Shown one piece after another: positions 61,811 through 64,000 of a stretch of 64,000 nucleotides of DNA. The notes below the pieces were generated by a model. It made no database searches. It saw only the letters and a program-made list of their open reading frames with translations, and had not been told where the DNA came from. Position 1 is the first letter of the stretch; the number at the start of each line of letters is the position of its first letter. The DNA is from Candidatus Hydrogenedentota bacterium (GTDB lineage: Bacteria; Hydrogenedentota; Hydrogenedentia; Hydrogenedentales; CAITNO01): the NCBI GenBank assembly GCA_018056705.1, contig JAGPFE010000002.1, positions 62,001-126,000 of the forward strand. Direction: 5' to 3'. A program made the position numbers and the translations under genes.

Positions 61811-64000
61811 CGGTCCAGGGTCATTTCCACTGAGGCCTCCGAGGCCAGGGTAACTTCCCGACGGATGATCCGGCAGTGGACGGGGTCCATGCCCAGCAGG
61901 TCGAGCACCTCGCGGGCCTTGGCCAGTCGTCCGTTCCGGGAACGGGTACGCAGGCGGATCGCGGTCCAGCCGTCCGGCGCGCCTTCTTCCACGTGGAGTT
62001 CATCGATCAGCGGTTTCAGGTCCAGGTTCACCGTGGCCCGGCCATTGGGTGCCGATCGATGTTTCACGGTCCGCGTGATCAACAGTTGTTCCCGATCCGC
62101 CAGGGCGTCAAGCCGTTGCCGCGCGTCGCCCGGTGGAACAGGAATGAGAAGGATGTAAGTAATCGCCAGGAGGTCCGCCATCAGCGATGGCGCGTCCAGG
62201 GGAACGGCGCGGGCCGAGTGTACCGAAAAACCGGCTGGCAACATGGCCGCCAGCGCGCGCCGGGCCGTTTCGGGATCCACGGCCCCTGTCAGTTCCACGT
62301 CCATGGGATCATCTTCAGCCTCTTCTCCCACGGGAGAAGCGAGGGCGAAGGTGACCTTTGGATGGGCGTGGAATCCCTGGGAATAGGCCAGGGGGAATCC
62401 CGCCCGGCGCAAGGCCCGGATCCATGCCGTGGCCGCTTCGAGGTGGCTGAGTAACCGTGTGGTTCCCACCCGTCCTACCCGGAACCGCAACCGGGCTTTT
62501 GAAGTGTCCACGTTCAGTCTTGCGGGCCCGTCGTGGTGCCCGCCGGGGGCCCCTTCCATTTCTTCCCGGCGGCCATTCCTGCTGCGGATGATCATGTTGC
62601 CGCAGGCCCTGGGCATCTCTTCAACCAGTCCACACCGGTTACACCGGCCCTTGCGGCAGTCGGGCTCAACGGTCAGGTTGAGCGCGCGCCGCCACTCTTC
62701 CGCGAGCCACGCCGGCTTGACCAGCGTGTCGATGTGATCCCACGGCAACCGCGCGCCGGGTTCCCGGGGTCCCAGGGCGGCCACGGTATTGTAGCCGGTC
62801 TGATCGATGGCACGGAGCCAGGGGTCCAGGCGCAGTTTTTCCTCCCAGGTTTCGTATCCCGCGCCCGCGCGCCACGCGGCCTCGATCAGGTTCCCGGCTT
62901 CGCGTCCCCCGCGGCTGATCAGGCCCTCGATGAACGACGCGGCCGGGTTGTGCCGACCGAAATGGATGGCCCGGTGCCGCCGCAGGCGCTCGAGCAGCAG
63001 GCCCTGTCGCCGTTCGGTTTCTTCCCGGGAAATCTGCGCCGCCCACTGGAATGGCGTGTGAGGCTTGGGCACGAACGTGGACACGCCAGTGCGCACCATG
63101 GCATCTCGCCGGATCCGGCGCCCGGCATCCAGCAGGCGGGCGCACAGGTCCGCGATGGCAATCACGTCGTCGTCCGTTTCGGTGGGCAGGCCGATCATGA
63201 AATAGGTTTTCACGTGACGCCATCCCCGACGGAACGCCTCTTCCGCCAGCCGGATCAGGTCCTCGTCCGGGATGTTCTTGTTGATGACGGCGCGTAGCCT
63301 TGGGCTGGCGGCTTCGGGCGCGAAGGTCAGGCCACTGCGCCGAACCCCCGCTACCAGGTCTGCCAGTTCCACGGAAAAAGAATCGAGACGGATTGAAGGC
63401 AGTGAGACGGAAGCCGTCCGTTGCCCGGCGGTTTCGACGGCCTGTTCCACCAGTATCCGGGCCCGTGAATAGTCACAAGTGGACAGGGACACCAGCGACA
63501 CGCCTTCCAGTCCCGTGCGGTCGAGCACGGTGTTGATCGCGTCCGTGACGGTGCATACTTCCCGTTCCCGAACGGGCCGGGTAATCATCCCCGCCTGGCA
63601 GAAACGGCAACCCTGGGTGCATCCGCGCAGCACCTCGATGCCCGCGGTGTCATGAATCAGCTGGGTGAAGGGCACCACGGGTTTCGCCGGCAGGGGCGCG
63701 CGGTCCAGCGCGATGACCGTGCGTCGGCGGATTCTCGGTTCCGGGGCGGCCATCACGCGACCATCCACCGTTTCTACGGGATACCGGGCGGGAAGGTACA
63801 GGCCCGGGATGGAGGCCAGGGCGTCCAGTCGCCTGTTCCGGGACGCGCGTCCGAGCGACAGCAGGGCTTCGGCGATCTCGAGGATGGCCTCTTCTCCATC
63901 CCCGATGAGAAACGCGTCCACGAACGGCGCGAGAGGCTCGGGATTGACCGCGCAGGGACCGCCCGCGAGGACCAGGGGCGCGTAATCCGGCCGGTCCGCG
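61807..64000 (-). CDS. B12-domain-linked radical SAM protein with DUF2344 domain (5' partial)
   Basis: The frame is open to the window end; upstream of the first in-frame GTG it continues with GGPCAVNPEPLAPFV, so the start is outside. The visible chain has the tail of the N-terminal cobalamin-binding-like domain (DAFLIGDGEEAI) and the radical SAM motif RGCTQGCRFCQAG (Cys-x3-Cys-x2-Cys). Barrel elements follow (SLVSLSTCDYSR, TFAPEAASPRLRAVINKNI, KTYFMIGLPTETDDDV). A Cys-rich linker (CRKGRCNRCGLVEEMPRAC) joins the C-terminal DUF2344 domain (RLLSHLEAATAWIRALRRAG, YSQGFHAHPKVTFA). This matches the widespread TIGR03960-type enzyme with DUF2344 fused on; its reaction is unknown. Confidence 0.9.
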   Translation of the reverse strand, partial: ADRPDYAPLVLAGGPCAVNPEPLAPFVDAFLIGDGEEAILEIAEALLSLGRASRNRRLDALASIPGLYLPARYPVETVDGRVMAAPEPRIRRRTVIALDRAPLPAKPVVPFTQLIHDTAGIEVLRGCTQGCRFCQAGMITRPVREREVCTVTDAINTVLDRTGLEGVSLVSLSTCDYSRARILVEQAVETAGQRTASVSLPSIRLDSFSVELADLVAGVRRSGLTFAPEAASPRLRAVINKNIPDEDLIRLAEEAFRRGWRHVKTYFMIGLPTETDDDVIAIADLCARLLDAGRRIRRDAMVRTGVSTFVPKPHTPFQWAAQISREETERRQGLLLERLRRHRAIHFGRHNPAASFIEGLISRGGREAGNLIEAAWRAGAGYETWEEKLRLDPWLRAIDQTGYNTVAALGPREPGARLPWDHIDTLVKPAWLAEEWRRALNLTVEPDCRKGRCNRCGLVEEMPRACGNMIIRSRNGRREEMEGAPGGHHDGPARLNVDTSKARLRFRVGRVGTTRLLSHLEAATAWIRALRRAGFPLAYSQGFHAHPKVTFALASPVGEEAEDDPMDVELTGAVDPETARRALAAMLPAGFSVHSARAVPLDAPSLMADLLAITYILLIPVPPGDARQRLDALADREQLLITRTVKHRSAPNGRATVNLDLKPLIDELHVEEGAPDGWTAIRLRTRSRNGRLAKAREVLDLLGMDPVHCRIIRREVTLASEASVEMTLDR

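Overview
This is a 64 kb stretch of a high-G+C genome. It is most likely from an uncultured, polysaccharide-degrading bacterium of the Hydrogenedentota/PVC-like kind. That placement is inferred from gene content, not from a phylogenetic marker: two DUF2961 proteins, a DUF4091/GH123-like protein, GH78, GH36 and GH141-like enzymes, a Tat-exported Gfo/Idh/MocA oxidoreductase, a prepilin-like protein with an H-x9-DG type tail, and very large Ig-repeat surface proteins. Both ends cut through genes. I see no CRISPR array, insertion sequence, prophage or rRNA.

Layout. 1-4.2 kb: the end of an NADH-binding NuoF-like/GltD-like fusion protein, then a NADH-linked [FeFe]-hydrogenase (fermentative H2 metabolism). 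4.6-10.1 kb: minus-strand genes for a secreted protein, a DUF4091/GH123-like protein and an MFS transporter. 10.5-19 kb: plus-strand genes for glgC, tRNA-Leu(UAG), a DUF2961 protein, a phosphoesterase, recF with dciA, a nitrilase-family amidohydrolase and two overlapping RmlD-like reductases. 19-23.2 kb: minus-strand MATE exporter and a secreted PQQ-propeller-like protein. 23.2-24.7 kb: a visibly A+T-richer two-gene cassette (an ABC/OLD-type ATPase plus a small PD-(D/E)xK-like protein) with its own good promoter. This is the best candidate in the window for an undescribed, probably anti-phage, system. 25-34.3 kb: a plus-strand secreted-enzyme operon (GH78 rhamnosidase, unknown protein, DUF3810 membrane protein, NPCBM-containing glycosidase-like protein). 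34.3-37 kb: minus-strand lipoprotein and a second DUF2961 protein. 37.1-40.8 kb: oxidoreductase, CPBP-like membrane protein and gpsA. 40.8-42 kb: two regulators with excisionase-type DNA-binding domains, one fused to a receiver domain. 42.1-45.6 kb: a cobalamin riboswitch leading a surface protein gene and a prepilin-like gene. 45.6-47.6 kb: minus-strand M23 peptidase, small membrane protein and FmdB-type zinc ribbon. 47.8-55.5 kb: one 2563-residue surface protein that looks like two exported proteins joined end to end. 55.6-64 kb: GH36 alpha-galactosidase divergent from a sodium:solute symporter and a beta-helix enzyme, then a radical SAM/DUF2344 protein running off the end.

How it fits together. 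Several secreted hydrolases (GH78, GH36, GH141-like, GH123-like, DUF2961) sit next to transporters (SSS, MFS), which suggests breakdown and import of heteropolysaccharide sugars. GlgC and the hydrogenase suggest storage of carbon as glycogen and disposal of electrons as H2. The riboswitch ties a cell-surface protein to vitamin B12 status. Three proline-started hydrophobic/basic anchors (the IPVAGP type) in the surface proteins suggest a dedicated sorting system encoded elsewhere.
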